Source of the DNA: Bacilli bacterium
Lineage (GTDB): Bacteria > Bacillota_I > Bacilli_A > RF39 > UBA660
Assembly: GCA_017525035.1 (NCBI GenBank)
Contig: JAFXTH010000015.1
Span: forward strand, 1 to 64,000
Direction of reading: 5' to 3'
Length of the DNA stretch: 64,000 nucleotides
The notes beneath the pieces are model-generated. The model had not been told where the DNA came from and made no database searches. It worked only from the letters and a program-made list of their open reading frames with translations. Below, one piece after another: positions 37,486 through 46,672 of the stretch (position 1 is the stretch's first letter; the number at the start of each line of letters is the position of its first letter). Made by a program: the position numbers and the translations under genes.

Positions 37486-38164
37486 ATCTGATGTTTTAGA
37501 TTTTATCAATCACACAAGTGATGTTGATTGTTCACGTGCAGTAGTTTGTCCTAGCGATATTTATATCGATATGTATTTAGATAAATCTAAATATGTAGTT
37601 GGAGCACAAAATTGTTCTTGCAAAGGAAATGGTGCATCAACTGGCGAAATAAGTGCAGAACAACTTAATTCATTAGGAGCATCTTACTGTATAGTTGCTC
37701 ACTCAGAAAGAAGAGCAGATCAACACGAAACAGGTGATATGTTTGTTAAAAAAATTAATAACTTAATTGAAAACAACATTATTCCAATATTTTGTGTTGG
37801 TGAAAATTTAGATGAAAAGGAAAGAAACCTTTCTAAAGATGTAGTAGGAAAACAAATATTAGAAGTTTATGATAGTTTAGACCCTAGTATTATGGAAAAG
37901 ATTATCATTGCTTATGAACCAATATGGTCTATAGGTACTGGTAAAATACCTACTAATCCTGAAATAGAAGACGTTACTAGTTATATAAAAGATTTAATTC
38001 AAGATAAATATGGTAAACGTGTAGCAGTATTATATGGAGGAAGTGTTAATATGAAAAATGTTGATACTTTAAATGAAATTGATATTGTTGATGGTTACTT
38101 AATAGGTGGAGCTAGTACAAAACCTGAGGAATTTAAATATATTATGAGTAAATGTGAGAGATAA
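37445..38164 (+). CDS. tpiA: Triosephosphate isomerase
   Basis: Interconverts dihydroxyacetone phosphate and glyceraldehyde 3-phosphate. 239 residues, slightly shorter than the usual 250. Lys9 (GNQKTY), His86 (AHSERR) and Glu158 (AYEPIWSIGTGK) are the catalytic residues, and the phosphate loop GGSV and GGAS are present. The first motif is GNQKTY where most enzymes have GNWKMN. TAAGGAGAG lies before ATG 37445; an in-frame TTG at 37418 has no ribosome site. The gene begins inside the glycosyltransferase gene. Ends with a strong terminator. Confidence 0.95.
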   Translation: MKLVVGNQKTYLNRSDVLDFINHTSDVDCSRAVVCPSDIYIDMYLDKSKYVVGAQNCSCKGNGASTGEISAEQLNSLGASYCIVAHSERRADQHETGDMFVKKINNLIENNIIPIFCVGENLDEKERNLSKDVVGKQILEVYDSLDPSIMEKIIIAYEPIWSIGTGKIPTNPEIEDVTSYIKDLIQDKYGKRVAVLYGGSVNMKNVDTLNEIDIVDGYLIGGASTKPEEFKYIMSKCER

Positions 38165-38176
38165 TCTCACATTTTT
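38151..38176 (+). terminator. Terminator of the pgk-tpiA unit
   Basis: Stem AATGTGAGA / TCTCACATT, loop GATAA with the stop codon, six Ts. Confidence 0.85.
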
Positions 38177-38182
38177 TCGTTT

Positions 38183-38189
38183 TTCGACA
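38183..38189 (+). promoter_or_regulatory. Candidate Spo0A box upstream of spo0A
   Basis: TTCGACA is the exact reverse complement of the Spo0A-box core TGTCGAA known from Bacillus. It lies 90 bases before the spo0A start, in the 100-base region following the tpiA terminator. A TATAAT at 38243-38248 could be the -10 element; no clear -35 was found at 17 bases, as in activated promoters. Suggests autoregulation. Confidence 0.45.
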
Positions 38190-38278
38190 CTATTTTACAT
38201 AACTAGCTAATCTTCGCTATGTACTTTGTATTTTTATTAATTTATAATTGATATTGCGTGTAGTAAGAAAGGAAAATT

Positions 38279-39049
38279 ATGGACAACATTAAAGTGCTTG
38301 TTATCGATGATAACGTGGAGTTAGTCAGTATGATTAAGAAGTATTTTAGTGATCACGCTAATATCAATGTATGTTTAGAAGCTTATGATGGTGATGAGGG
38401 ACTAAAATTGATTAAAGAGCATCAAAGTGATTACGACTTAGTAGTTTTAGACTTAGTAATGCCAAAAAAAGATGGACTAGATGTATTGGAAGATATGAAG
38501 AAGTTAAATATTAATAAAAAAGTAATAGTTATTTCTTCTTATAATACTGAGGAAATGATTAGAAAAACTTCTTTATTAGGAATTGATTATTTCATTGTTA
38601 AACCATTTGAAATGTCTAATTTAGAGAAGAAGATATTAAGTTGTTTTGAGAATAATAATTATGGTAAAATAATTGATGTGTATCACAACAACTTGCAAAT
38701 ATCAGTAACAAAGATATTGCATGAGTTAGGTGTTCCTTCACATATTAAAGGTTATCAATATATTAGAGAAGGAATAATGCTTATTTACGATAAACCTGAG
38801 TTTATTGGAAGTATAACAAAAGAGTTATATCCAGATATAGCAAAGACCTATACAACGACCGTATCGCGTGTAGAACGTGCGATAAGGCATGCTATAGAGG
38901 TTAGTTGGAATAGAGGCAATTGGGATTTGATGGAGGATATATTTGGCCATAGTGTCGATATAGATAAGGCAAAGCCCACAAATTCAGAATTTATAGTAAC
39001 AATTGCTGATAAACTAAGAATGGATTATTGTAAAATAGCGTTCGCTTAG
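38279..39049 (+). CDS. spo0A: Sporulation master regulator Spo0A
   Basis: Two-component response regulator that, when phosphorylated, switches on sporulation and represses transition-state genes. 256 residues: receiver domain with acidic pocket DD (10-11), phosphorylated Asp58 (VVLDLVMP) and Lys108 (VKPF), then a linker and the Spo0A DNA-binding domain (about 138-250). That domain holds [20 protein letters not shown] and the recognition helix region [19 protein letters not shown], which is found only in Spo0A. AGAAAGGAAAA precedes the ATG. No histidine kinase or spoIVB is adjacent; usually spoIVB precedes it. A nine-base gap and perfect ribosome site lead into a small acidic ORF. Confidence 0.96.
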   Translation: MDNIKVLVIDDNVELVSMIKKYFSDHANINVCLEAYDGDEGLKLIKEHQSDYDLVVLDLVMPKKDGLDVLEDMKKLNINKKVIVISSYNTEEMIRKTSLLGIDYFIVKPFEMSNLEKKILSCFENNNYGKIIDVYHNNLQISVTKILHELGVPSHIKGYQYIREGIMLIYDKPEFIGSITKELYPDIAKTYTTTVSRVERAIRHAIEVSWNRGNWDLMEDIFGHSVDIDKAKPTNSEFIVTIADKLRMDYCKIAFA

Positions 39050-39057
39050 GAGGTAAA

Positions 39058-39216
39058 ATGACATTTTTAGAGCTTGATGAAGACTATAGAGATTTTGGTA
39101 GTGAAATAAAAGGTTATTATGATAAAAATGATTATGAAGATGAATCATATGATGATAAAAAAAATATTGAAATAGAAGAAGACAATGAAGCGGGTAGTAC
39201 TTATGAAACTGCGTAA
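39058..39216 (+). CDS. Small, very acidic protein downstream of spo0A
   Basis: A 52-residue ORF with a perfect TTAGGAGGTAAAATG start, eight bases after spo0A, hence co-transcribed with it. About 22 residues are Asp or Glu, with Tyr-Asp repeats (DEDYRDFG, GYYDKNDYEDESYDD), and no membrane segment. No family recognised. The strong start and the coding-like composition support a real gene, and its end overlaps the next gene. A role as a Spo0A partner or antagonist is possible from position only. Confidence 0.7.
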   Translation: MTFLELDEDYRDFGSEIKGYYDKNDYEDESYDDKKNIEIEEDNEAGSTYETA

Positions 39217-39652
39217 GAGTGCTGTAATAATAACTTTACTTTCATTAACAATATTATTGATCATATTATATTTTGTATTGCATAACTCAAGTAATCATTA
39301 TCTAAAATGTCAGGTTAATATGGGCAGTGACTCACATCAAGATATATACTTTTATTTTGATGATAAAGATGAAAAGATAATAAAACAAAGAATTGAATAC
39401 TTTTATTATTTTGATGAATTTGATAAGCAAGATGCAACGTTTCAACAGGATAAAGAGTACTATGTAAGGGTTGCAACATGTAATAGTATATTTGATGGAA
39501 GTGTGACATGCGACGTTAAAGTTGAAGAAGAAAAAGCAGTTGTTAATGCTACTTTTTCTGCTGATAATTTAAATAAAAATTTCTTAGTATACAACATGGA
39601 TAAAACAAGTTTAAAAAAGTATTTAAAAGAAAGAAATATAGAATGTGATTAA
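39203..39652 (+). CDS. Membrane-anchored protein of unknown function
   Basis: 149 residues from ATG 39203 (an in-frame ATG at 39185 is possible; neither has a clear ribosome site). One N-terminal membrane helix (about 7-27, AVIITLLSLTILLIILYFVL) and an outside domain with four cysteines that could form two disulphides (LKCQVN, ATCNS, VTCDV, IECD). It overlaps the acidic ORF by 14 bases, giving a spo0A-acidic ORF-membrane protein unit ending in a hairpin. No family recognised. Confidence 0.7.
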   Translation: MKLRKSAVIITLLSLTILLIILYFVLHNSSNHYLKCQVNMGSDSHQDIYFYFDDKDEKIIKQRIEYFYYFDEFDKQDATFQQDKEYYVRVATCNSIFDGSVTCDVKVEEEKAVVNATFSADNLNKNFLVYNMDKTSLKKYLKERNIECD

Positions 39653-39677
39653 AAGGCCTTTTTTAAGACCTTTTTGT
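39651..39677 (+). terminator. Terminator of spo0A unit
   Basis: Stem AAAAGGCCTT / AAGACCTTTT with one mismatch, loop TTTT, T-run. Confidence 0.65.
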
Positions 39678-39744
39678 TTTGGTTTATCTTGCTTTTAATC
39701 GCCTTTAAATTTATAATTAATATAGTAGAAAAGAGTTGGTTAAG

Positions 39745-41367
39745 ATGAAAAATAATAATGATTCATTAAAGAGTATAATCGTTTTATTTGTAATTGTTTT
39801 TGCTATATATTTATTACCTAGTATTTCAAGTATGTTATCCATAGTAGATAATAAAGAAGAAGATCATAGTGTAGATAACTATAGTTATAGTGATTCAGTG
39901 TTTAGTATTATTACTACTCCTGAAAATAAGGAGTTAGAAAGTACAATAAACAATTATTTTAGTGATAAAGGTGTTGAAGTTAAAATAACTTATGCTGATA
40001 ACTTGGAAATAGTTTCTGCAATAAATAGTGGTAGAAAGTATGATGCAATATGGTCATCTAACTCTATTTGGTTATATATGTTGGATTCATCTGTTAAAAC
40101 ATCTAACTTAAGATCAACTAGTATTACTCCAATAGTATTTGGAATTAAAAAGTCTAAAGCAGCATCTTTAGGACTTATTAATAAAGATGTTACAATGAAT
40201 GACTTATTAAAGTTAATACAAAATAAAGAATTAAACTTTAGTATGGCTAATCCAGTTACTACTAACAGTGGAGCATCTGCTTATTTAAATATATTATCTA
40301 CTTTAGCAGGTAATCCAGAAGTATTAACAATGGATTATTTGAATGATGGAAAATTAAAAGATAAGTTAATCACATTCTTTACTGGACTTACTCGTACATC
40401 TGGAGATGAAAACTTCTTAGAAGAATCATTCATAAATGGTGATTATGATGCTGCTGTTACTTACGAATCATCAATTATAAGCATTAATAAAAAATTAGTA
40501 GCATCAGGTAAAGAACCACTTTACTTAATATATCCAGTTGATGGTGTATCAATTTGTGATTCACCACTTGTATTTGTAAATAATGGTAATCAAGAAAAAG
40601 AAGATATATTTTTAGAATTCCAAGCTTATGTAATGAGTGAAGATGGTCAAAAGATATTAACTACTCTTGGAAGAAGAACTTGGTATGGTGGTATTTCTGA
40701 TAATGTTAATAAAAATATATTTAATCCTGACTGGGGGATTGATACAACTAAATATATTTCACCAGTAAAATATCCAAGTAAAGAAGTAATTAGACAAGCA
40801 TTATATTTATATCAAACAGAATTAAGAAAACCAGTTCATGTAGTATTCTGCCTTGATTTTTCAGGAAGTATGAGAGGGGACGGAATAACATCACTTAGAG
40901 ATGCAATTAAATTTATCTTTGGTGATGAAGCTGTTGCAAACATGATTCAATTTTCTGAAAAAGATAAAATAGATATTATTAGATTTAATGAAGATGTTAG
41001 AAGAATTGCTTTTGGTTCTGGAAGCGATGGTAAACAATTTATCGATAAAGTAAATTCTACTTCTCCATATGGAGGTACTTCATTATATCCTTCAGTTGTA
41101 GCTGCATATAATTATTTGAAAGACGAATCTGATGAGTACAATGTTTCAATTATAGTAATGACTGATGGAGAAGGAAACATAGGTCATCTTGATGATGTAA
41201 TTGATGTTTATGAAGAGTCAAAAAGAGAAATACCAATTTATTCAATTACGTTTGGTAGTGCTTCAGAATCACAATTAATATCACTTGCTACTTTAAGTAA
41301 TGGTAAAGTATTTGATGGTAGAACTGATTTAATTAAAGCCTTCAAAACTGTAAGAGAGTATAACTAG
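39745..41367 (+). CDS. Membrane-anchored binding-protein-like/VWA fusion
   Basis: 540 residues. One membrane helix (about 8-27) leads to an outside part made of a type 2 periplasmic-binding-protein-like domain (about 55-340; FSIITTPENKELES, DAIWSSNSIWLYML, SMANPVTTNSGASAYLN) and a von Willebrand factor A domain (about 360-540). The VWA metal site is complete: D371-x-S373-x-S375 (DFSGSM), the PYGGTSLY threonine, and TDGEG. VWA domains bind proteins through a metal ion. ATG 39745 is chosen over TTG 39736. First gene of a four-gene run with XpaC-like, a second binding protein and TelA. Confidence 0.85.
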   Translation: MKNNNDSLKSIIVLFVIVFAIYLLPSISSMLSIVDNKEEDHSVDNYSYSDSVFSIITTPENKELESTINNYFSDKGVEVKITYADNLEIVSAINSGRKYDAIWSSNSIWLYMLDSSVKTSNLRSTSITPIVFGIKKSKAASLGLINKDVTMNDLLKLIQNKELNFSMANPVTTNSGASAYLNILSTLAGNPEVLTMDYLNDGKLKDKLITFFTGLTRTSGDENFLEESFINGDYDAAVTYESSIISINKKLVASGKEPLYLIYPVDGVSICDSPLVFVNNGNQEKEDIFLEFQAYVMSEDGQKILTTLGRRTWYGGISDNVNKNIFNPDWGIDTTKYISPVKYPSKEVIRQALYLYQTELRKPVHVVFCLDFSGSMRGDGITSLRDAIKFIFGDEAVANMIQFSEKDKIDIIRFNEDVRRIAFGSGSDGKQFIDKVNSTSPYGGTSLYPSVVAAYNYLKDESDEYNVSIIVMTDGEGNIGHLDDVIDVYEESKREIPIYSITFGSASESQLISLATLSNGKVFDGRTDLIKAFKTVREYN

Positions 41368-41375
41368 GTGATATT

Positions 41376-42002
41376 ATGAAGGGCAAAGAAATAGTATCAG
41401 GTGTAGTTGGAGCTTCATTTTTTGCATTAGGATATCTTGGATTGTCAGTTGCTTTAGTTCCATCTTTGGTAATTGGAGCAGGTGCTTATGTTGCAAGTGA
41501 ACTTGTAATGAAAGGCCCAGAAAGTGGCGTAGATAAAATAGAAGATATGAGTTTGAAGAAGCGAATAGAAATTGCTAGAAAATCAAACAAGCACATAAGT
41601 GAAATGGAAAACGAAATAGATAGTTTAGAAGTAAGCAGGCATTTAAAGAAAATAAATAAAACAACTTCTAAAATATTGAATACCATTGAAAAAAATAAAT
41701 TAAATAATAAGACAAGTAATAAGTTTTTGGACTACTATCTTCCTGTGTGTGTTAAAATAATAGATAGATATGACGAAATTGAAAATCAGGAATTAACATC
41801 AAAAGATAGTAAGAAATATATGGATAGCAGTATTAAAATGATAAAAGAAACTTCTCTTGCTTTTGATAAAATATTAGATAGTTTATATCAAAATGATATT
41901 TATAATAATGAGGCAGAAATGAAAGTATATAATCAGATGCTTAAATCTGATGGATATAATTCTAGTGAGTTAGAAGTTAAGGATGGTGATACAGATGAAT
42001 AA
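41376..42002 (+). CDS. XpaC-like (5-bromo-4-chloroindolyl phosphate hydrolysis family) protein
   Basis: 208 residues with a hydrophobic N-terminal hairpin (about 8-45, VVGASFFALGYLGLSVALVPSL) and a long charged helical part with coiled-coil character. Size, layout and the neighbour telA match the XpaC family, named for a Bacillus phenotype whose molecular basis is not known. AGGTGATATT precedes the ATG. It begins nine bases after the VWA gene and overlaps the next one by eight bases. Assignment rests on layout and context rather than a catalytic motif. Confidence 0.7.
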   Translation: MKGKEIVSGVVGASFFALGYLGLSVALVPSLVIGAGAYVASELVMKGPESGVDKIEDMSLKKRIEIARKSNKHISEMENEIDSLEVSRHLKKINKTTSKILNTIEKNKLNNKTSNKFLDYYLPVCVKIIDRYDEIENQELTSKDSKKYMDSSIKMIKETSLAFDKILDSLYQNDIYNNEAEMKVYNQMLKSDGYNSSELEVKDGDTDE

Positions 42003-43188
42003 AAAAAGAATACTTGGTATTGCAATATTTGTTGTATTAATATTGGCTGTTGTAGGTATTAAATTTTTCCAAGATGGAGGATTTGAAGATGATTCTAATC
42101 TTACAACTGTTTATGTTGCAACAGGTGGAGGGAAAGACAAATTCTTAAAAGATGAAGAAGTAGTAAAAATCCTAAGAAAGAAATATAAGTTAAATGTGGT
42201 ATACGATTCTTGGAGTAATGGAGATACTGTTAGAATCCCACTTATAAGGGAATATAATAAAAATGGTAATCAAAGTATAGTAGAAAGAATTTCTAAAGGA
42301 GAAGAATTCTCAATAACATCTCCTGAAGTATCTACATATGATGCTTTATATACTTCTGATCAAAGATTTTATGATTATTACAAATTAAAACCAGATAAAA
42401 CTAAAAATGAACCAGATAGATATACTGTATTGGATGGTGGGTTAACTCTTAATACACCAATAGTAATCTATAGTTGGAAAGAAGTAGTAGAAAAACTAGA
42501 AAAAGAAAATGTTGTTACAAACCGTGATGGAGTATATTTTATTACTGATATGGATAAATTAATGAAGTATATTCTTGATGGTAAAAAATGGAAAGATATT
42601 GGATTAACTGAATTATATGGTTCTATAAACATTGCATCAACTGATCCAGTAACATCTTCTCCCGGAACAACATATTATGGATTATTGCTTTCAATATTAT
42701 CAGGTGGAGAAGTAACAAATGAGAATATAAATATTAACTTACCAAAACTAAAAGAATTTTATATTAAATCAGGATATATGAATAATACTCCTGCTGATTT
42801 GTTTGAAAGATATTTAAAAACTGGTATGGGTGGAGAACCAATGATCGTAGACTATGAAAAAAGTATTATTGATTTCTCTATTTCAAATCCGAATGGGTTT
42901 AAACAAGTAAAAGATAATATAGTGATTCTTTATCCATCTCCAACAAGTTGGAATAGCCATTGCTTTGCAGCATTTACTGAGAATGGAAAAAAATTACTAG
43001 AAGCATATAACGATGAAGAAATTCAAAGAATAGCTTGGGAAAAATATGGATTTAGAACAGGTATTACAGGTGGTACTTATGATGTATCAAAAGTAGGATT
43101 AGGAATACCTCAAAGTTTATCAAGCACAGTACCATCATTAAAAATGGATACATATAATGCTTTAATAAATTATTTAAAAGGAGAATAG
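41995..43188 (+). CDS. Membrane-anchored type 2 solute-binding-like protein
   Basis: 397 residues with one N-terminal membrane helix (about 6-22) and no lipobox, then a binding-protein fold: TTVYVATGGGKDKFL, FSITSPEVSTYDALY, NIASTDPVTSSPGTTYYG and HCFAAFTENGKKLLEAY. The ASTDPVTSSPGT stretch parallels ANPVTTNSGAS of the 39745 protein, so the two binding domains are probably related copies. ATG 41995 follows GGTGAT. No permease or ABC ATPase is present, so a sensing or structural role is more likely than transport. Two bases from telA. Confidence 0.82.
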   Translation: MNKKRILGIAIFVVLILAVVGIKFFQDGGFEDDSNLTTVYVATGGGKDKFLKDEEVVKILRKKYKLNVVYDSWSNGDTVRIPLIREYNKNGNQSIVERISKGEEFSITSPEVSTYDALYTSDQRFYDYYKLKPDKTKNEPDRYTVLDGGLTLNTPIVIYSWKEVVEKLEKENVVTNRDGVYFITDMDKLMKYILDGKKWKDIGLTELYGSINIASTDPVTSSPGTTYYGLLLSILSGGEVTNENININLPKLKEFYIKSGYMNNTPADLFERYLKTGMGGEPMIVDYEKSIIDFSISNPNGFKQVKDNIVILYPSPTSWNSHCFAAFTENGKKLLEAYNDEEIQRIAWEKYGFRTGITGGTYDVSKVGLGIPQSLSSTVPSLKMDTYNALINYLKGE

Positions 43189-43189
43189 T

Positions 43190-44338
43190 ATGGAATTAAA
43201 AGTAGAAAAAATGCAAGATAAGGAATTAGAAAAAATTGCAGAGATAGGAAAAGATGCAGATGAATCAAAAATTGAAGCATCGTTAAACTATGAAAATTTA
43301 ACAGACGAAGAAAAGGCTGCTATTGATAAGTTCAATCAAGAAATTGATGTTCATGATCAAACACAAGTATTACAATTTGGTAATGCTGCACAAGAAAAAA
43401 TATCTAAGTTTAGCGATTCAGTTTTGGAAAATGTTAGAACAAAAGATGCTGGAGAAACAGGTAAACTTTTAGGTGATTTAGTAGCAGAAATCAAATCATT
43501 CGATCATGCTGTTGATTCTTCACAAAAAATGAATATTATCGAAAGAATATTCTCAAGTGCTAAGAAGAAATTTGATAAATTAATTGCAAAATATAACAAG
43601 ATTGAAAATAATGTTAGTACTATTGAAAAAGGACTTGAAGCAGATAAACTTCAAATGTTGAAAGATATTACTATTTATGACACAATGTATGAAAAAAACT
43701 TAGAATATTTTAAAGAAATTTCTTTATATATCATTGCAGGAGAAAAGAAACTTGATGAGTTAAGAAATGTAGAACTTGTTGAATTAAAGAACAAAGCACA
43801 AGAAACTGGTGAACAACTTGATATTCAAAAAGTTCAAGATATGGAAAATATCATTAATAGATTCGAAAAGAAAATCTATGATTTAAAAACAACAAGAGTT
43901 ATTTCATTACAAATGGCTCCTCAAATTAGATTGCTTCAAAATAATGAAGCAGAACTTGTTGAAAAGATTCAAAGTTCTATTACAAATACAATTCCATTAT
44001 GGAAGAATCAAATGGTTTTAGCACTAGGTATTAATAATGCTAAAACTGCATTAAAGCATCAACAAGAAGTATCTAAAGTTACTAATGAAATGTTAGTAAA
44101 GAATAGTGAAACATTAAAACAAGGTGCTGTTGAAGTAGCTCAAGAAAGCGAAAGAGCAATTGTTGATATTGAAACACTTAAGAAGACTAACCAAAATATT
44201 ATTGAGACTTTAGATAAAGTTATCGAAATTCATGAACAAGGAAAAATCAAACGTCAAGAATCTGAAAAAGAACTTGAAAACATCGAGAAAGAACTTAAAG
44301 ATAAGATGCTTGAAATTAAAGTTCAAAAAGCTGAATAA
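43190..44338 (+). CDS. TelA-family (toxic anion resistance) protein
   Basis: 382 residues, almost all helical, no membrane segment. Matches the TelA/KlaA/YaaN family: long coiled-coil helices with the conserved stretch QMAPQIRLLQNNEAELVEKIQ and the central KKFDKLIAKYNKIENNVSTIEKGLE. TelA was linked to tellurite resistance and cell envelope stress, but its biochemical activity is unknown. AAAGGAGAATA precedes the ATG. It ends the operon, before a strong A/T hairpin. Paired with XpaC-like genes in Bacillus too (xpaC-yaaN). Confidence 0.9.
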   Translation: MELKVEKMQDKELEKIAEIGKDADESKIEASLNYENLTDEEKAAIDKFNQEIDVHDQTQVLQFGNAAQEKISKFSDSVLENVRTKDAGETGKLLGDLVAEIKSFDHAVDSSQKMNIIERIFSSAKKKFDKLIAKYNKIENNVSTIEKGLEADKLQMLKDITIYDTMYEKNLEYFKEISLYIIAGEKKLDELRNVELVELKNKAQETGEQLDIQKVQDMENIINRFEKKIYDLKTTRVISLQMAPQIRLLQNNEAELVEKIQSSITNTIPLWKNQMVLALGINNAKTALKHQQEVSKVTNEMLVKNSETLKQGAVEVAQESERAIVDIETLKKTNQNIIETLDKVIEIHEQGKIKRQESEKELENIEKELKDKMLEIKVQKAE

Positions 44339-44367
44339 AAAGAAAAAATATACTTTTTTCTTTTTTT
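44337..44367 (+). terminator. Terminator of the VWA-TelA operon
   Basis: Stem AAAAGAAAAAA / TTTTTTCTTTT, loop TATAC, T-run. Confidence 0.7.
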
Positions 44368-44401
44368 ATGCTAGAATAAAGCCTATTAAGGAGAGGGCTA
44401 T

Positions 44402-44944
44402 ATGAAAGTAATTGTTAATTATGATTTAATCAATTCTGTTAGAAACGTTAATGAGCAGCTTACTCCTATGAAGGTTATTAGAAACAAAAAATGGAGATGG
44501 GTAAAAACATGGTATCCATTATATTTGGGTGTTGACTTTATGATTAATGATCCTAAGCGAGTTCCAATAGACTTTTTGATTCAAGCTGCTACTTTAACAG
44601 TACTTGAATCAATTACTGCATATACTCTTGATGATCCATTCCAAAGAGTATCAGAACGAGATTTAAAAACTCTTGCATCTTTATTATGCAAGTTAAATAT
44701 AGATACAAGTTATGATTTGTTAAAAGATTCTCAACCAAATGGTAGAAAGTATCAAGTAAGATTAAGCGAAAACAAAATACCTCAAATACTTGAGTCAAAA
44801 TATATATTAGTACCAACATACACAGCTATGGGTGATATTAAAGATACATCTTTGTTGCAAGAACATATTATTGGGTCAAATAGATATGTATTATCTTTAG
44901 GTAGCAAACAAAAAAAGTTAGTTCCTGCATATTCTCAAACTTAA
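44402..44944 (+). CDS. Cytosolic protein of unknown function
   Basis: 180 residues, no signal peptide. A basic, tryptophan-rich segment near residue 30 (RNKKWRWVKTWYPLYLG) precedes a helical middle and a beta-rich end with VPAYSQT. No family recognised. AAGGAGAGG lies five bases before the ATG. It sits alone between two terminators, after TelA and before the AAA+ ATPase. Confidence 0.72.
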   Translation: MKVIVNYDLINSVRNVNEQLTPMKVIRNKKWRWVKTWYPLYLGVDFMINDPKRVPIDFLIQAATLTVLESITAYTLDDPFQRVSERDLKTLASLLCKLNIDTSYDLLKDSQPNGRKYQVRLSENKIPQILESKYILVPTYTAMGDIKDTSLLQEHIIGSNRYVLSLGSKQKKLVPAYSQT

Positions 44945-44956
44945 TAAAATGTAAAT

Positions 44957-44985
44957 AAAAAGGATGAAAAATCATTCTTTTTTTT
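44957..44985 (+). terminator. Terminator
   Basis: Eleven-pair stem AAAAAGGATGA / TCATTCTTTTT (one G-T pair), loop AAAA, T-run. Confidence 0.8.
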
Positions 44986-45010
44986 ATATAATTATTATAG
45001 AGGTATTTAT

Positions 45011-46582
45011 ATGGATAATAATAGTTTTAGAACAATGTATGATGATTTCTTTGGTTCTAGTTTATTAACTGATGAATCAAGTATGAAAAAGCTAGAAGAA
45101 GTTAGCGAAGAAATTAATATAGAAGATTTATTATTAGATGAAAAATCAATAGAGTTATTGAAAAGAATTATTGTATATATGGATAACTATAATAATTCTA
45201 AAACAAGTAATTATATTAACTTTAATATATTATTTGCTTGCGATAATAAAGAAACTATTGAAAAAGTAATAAATATATTAAAAAGAAAGTCAGGAAACTA
45301 TATTAAAAATAGTAGTGCCACATCATTTTCATTTTATAACTTAGATAAATCAACTGATGTTAGTGCATTATATAAAAATGGTATAGTATGTTTTAAAGAT
45401 TTAAAAGCATTTGATTCACAAGAAGTTCAAGATAGAAACTTATTCTTACATAATTTAAAGAACAATATAAATAATAAGAATATTACTATCTTATGTGATA
45501 ACGATCATGATATCGATTCATTCCTAACTTATGATAATGATTTGAAAAATACATATTTTACATTCAAACTTGTAGGTATTAAACCTGATGTTCAAGATGT
45601 ATATAATGAAATTTTAGAAAAAGTAACACTTAGTGAAGAAAAACAACTAGCGCTTCTTGATTATATTACTAATACGTATGTTAAAAGTTTAGATAATTAT
45701 GTTACATATAGAGATAAACTTATTAATTATATTTCATTTAATGAAGATGTTCCTAAACTTAACGAATCTAAGTCTAATGAAGAGATATTTGAAGAATTAA
45801 ATGAATTAGTAGGACTTGATGATGTTAAGACTGCTTTAAAGGACTTAGTAAGTTTAATTACATTAAAACAGAAGACTGAAGGAACATTAAAGATTAAAGA
45901 TATTAACTTGCATATGTTATTCTTGGGTAATCCAGGAACTGGTAAAACAACTGTTGCAAGATTATTGTCTGGAATACTTTATAATTTAGGTTATATTAAA
46001 GAAAATAAATTAATAGAAGTATCTTCAAAAGATTTAGTAGCAGAGTATGTTGGTCAAACTGCTCCAAAGACTAATGCAGCAATTGAAAGAGCTAAAGGTG
46101 GAATTTTATTTATTGATGAAGCTTATGCACTTGCTAGTGACAATAGTTCATATAACGATGAAGCAATAGCTACTTTAATTAAAGGTATGGAAGATTATCG
46201 TGATGATTTAGTAGTTATACTTGCTGGATACACTAAAGAGATGCAAGCATTTTTAAATTCTAATTCAGGAATTGTATCACGTATTGGTTATACACTAACA
46301 TTTAAAGATTATACAGTTGATGAATTAATTGAAATCTTTAAATCAATGGTTTATAAGGCAGGATTTAAGATTACTGATGGAGCACTTTTAAAGGCAAGAC
46401 ATATTATTGAAGATAATATTAATACTAAGAACTTTGGTAATGCAAGATTTGTAAGAAATCTATACGAGAAGACAGTAGTTAAACATGCTACTAACACAAA
46501 AGAAAGAAAGAAGAAAGACTTATTAATTACTATTACTGAAGAAGATATAAATGCAGACAATTTAATAGCGCAAAAAGATTAA
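45011..46582 (+). CDS. CbbX/SpoVK-type AAA+ ATPase
   Basis: 523 residues. The N-terminal 250 are mostly helical, of no known family. The C-terminal part is an AAA+ module of the CbxX/CfqX/SpoVK group: ELVGLDDVKTALKDLVSLI leader, Walker A GNPGTGKT at 306-313, the pore-type EYVGQTAPKT, Walker B GGILFIDEAYAL near 365, and sensor 2 ARFVRN. This family remodels proteins; SpoVK acts in Bacillus sporulation and EccA-type relatives in mycobacterial type VII secretion. ATAGAGG precedes the ATG. It is transcribed alone. Confidence 0.88.
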   Translation: MDNNSFRTMYDDFFGSSLLTDESSMKKLEEVSEEINIEDLLLDEKSIELLKRIIVYMDNYNNSKTSNYINFNILFACDNKETIEKVINILKRKSGNYIKNSSATSFSFYNLDKSTDVSALYKNGIVCFKDLKAFDSQEVQDRNLFLHNLKNNINNKNITILCDNDHDIDSFLTYDNDLKNTYFTFKLVGIKPDVQDVYNEILEKVTLSEEKQLALLDYITNTYVKSLDNYVTYRDKLINYISFNEDVPKLNESKSNEEIFEELNELVGLDDVKTALKDLVSLITLKQKTEGTLKIKDINLHMLFLGNPGTGKTTVARLLSGILYNLGYIKENKLIEVSSKDLVAEYVGQTAPKTNAAIERAKGGILFIDEAYALASDNSSYNDEAIATLIKGMEDYRDDLVVILAGYTKEMQAFLNSNSGIVSRIGYTLTFKDYTVDELIEIFKSMVYKAGFKITDGALLKARHIIEDNINTKNFGNARFVRNLYEKTVVKHATNTKERKKKDLLITITEEDINADNLIAQKD

Positions 46583-46608
46583 GCATCTATTACCGAATAG
46601 GTGCTTTT
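46581..46608 (+). terminator. Terminator of AAA+ gene
   Basis: Eleven-pair stem AAGCATCTATT / AATAGGTGCTT, loop ACCG; short T-run. Confidence 0.7.
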
Positions 46609-46610
46609 AC

Positions 46611-46639
46611 TTGACTATTTTTGGTGTTAGTATTATAGT
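46611..46639 (+). promoter_or_regulatory. Promoter of DUF4143 ATPase-gpmI
   Basis: TTGACT (46611-46616), 17-base spacer, TATAGT (46634-46639). Confidence 0.6.
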
Positions 46640-46672
46640 TATATTATAAAAAATGGTACGGGAGGTCATTTT

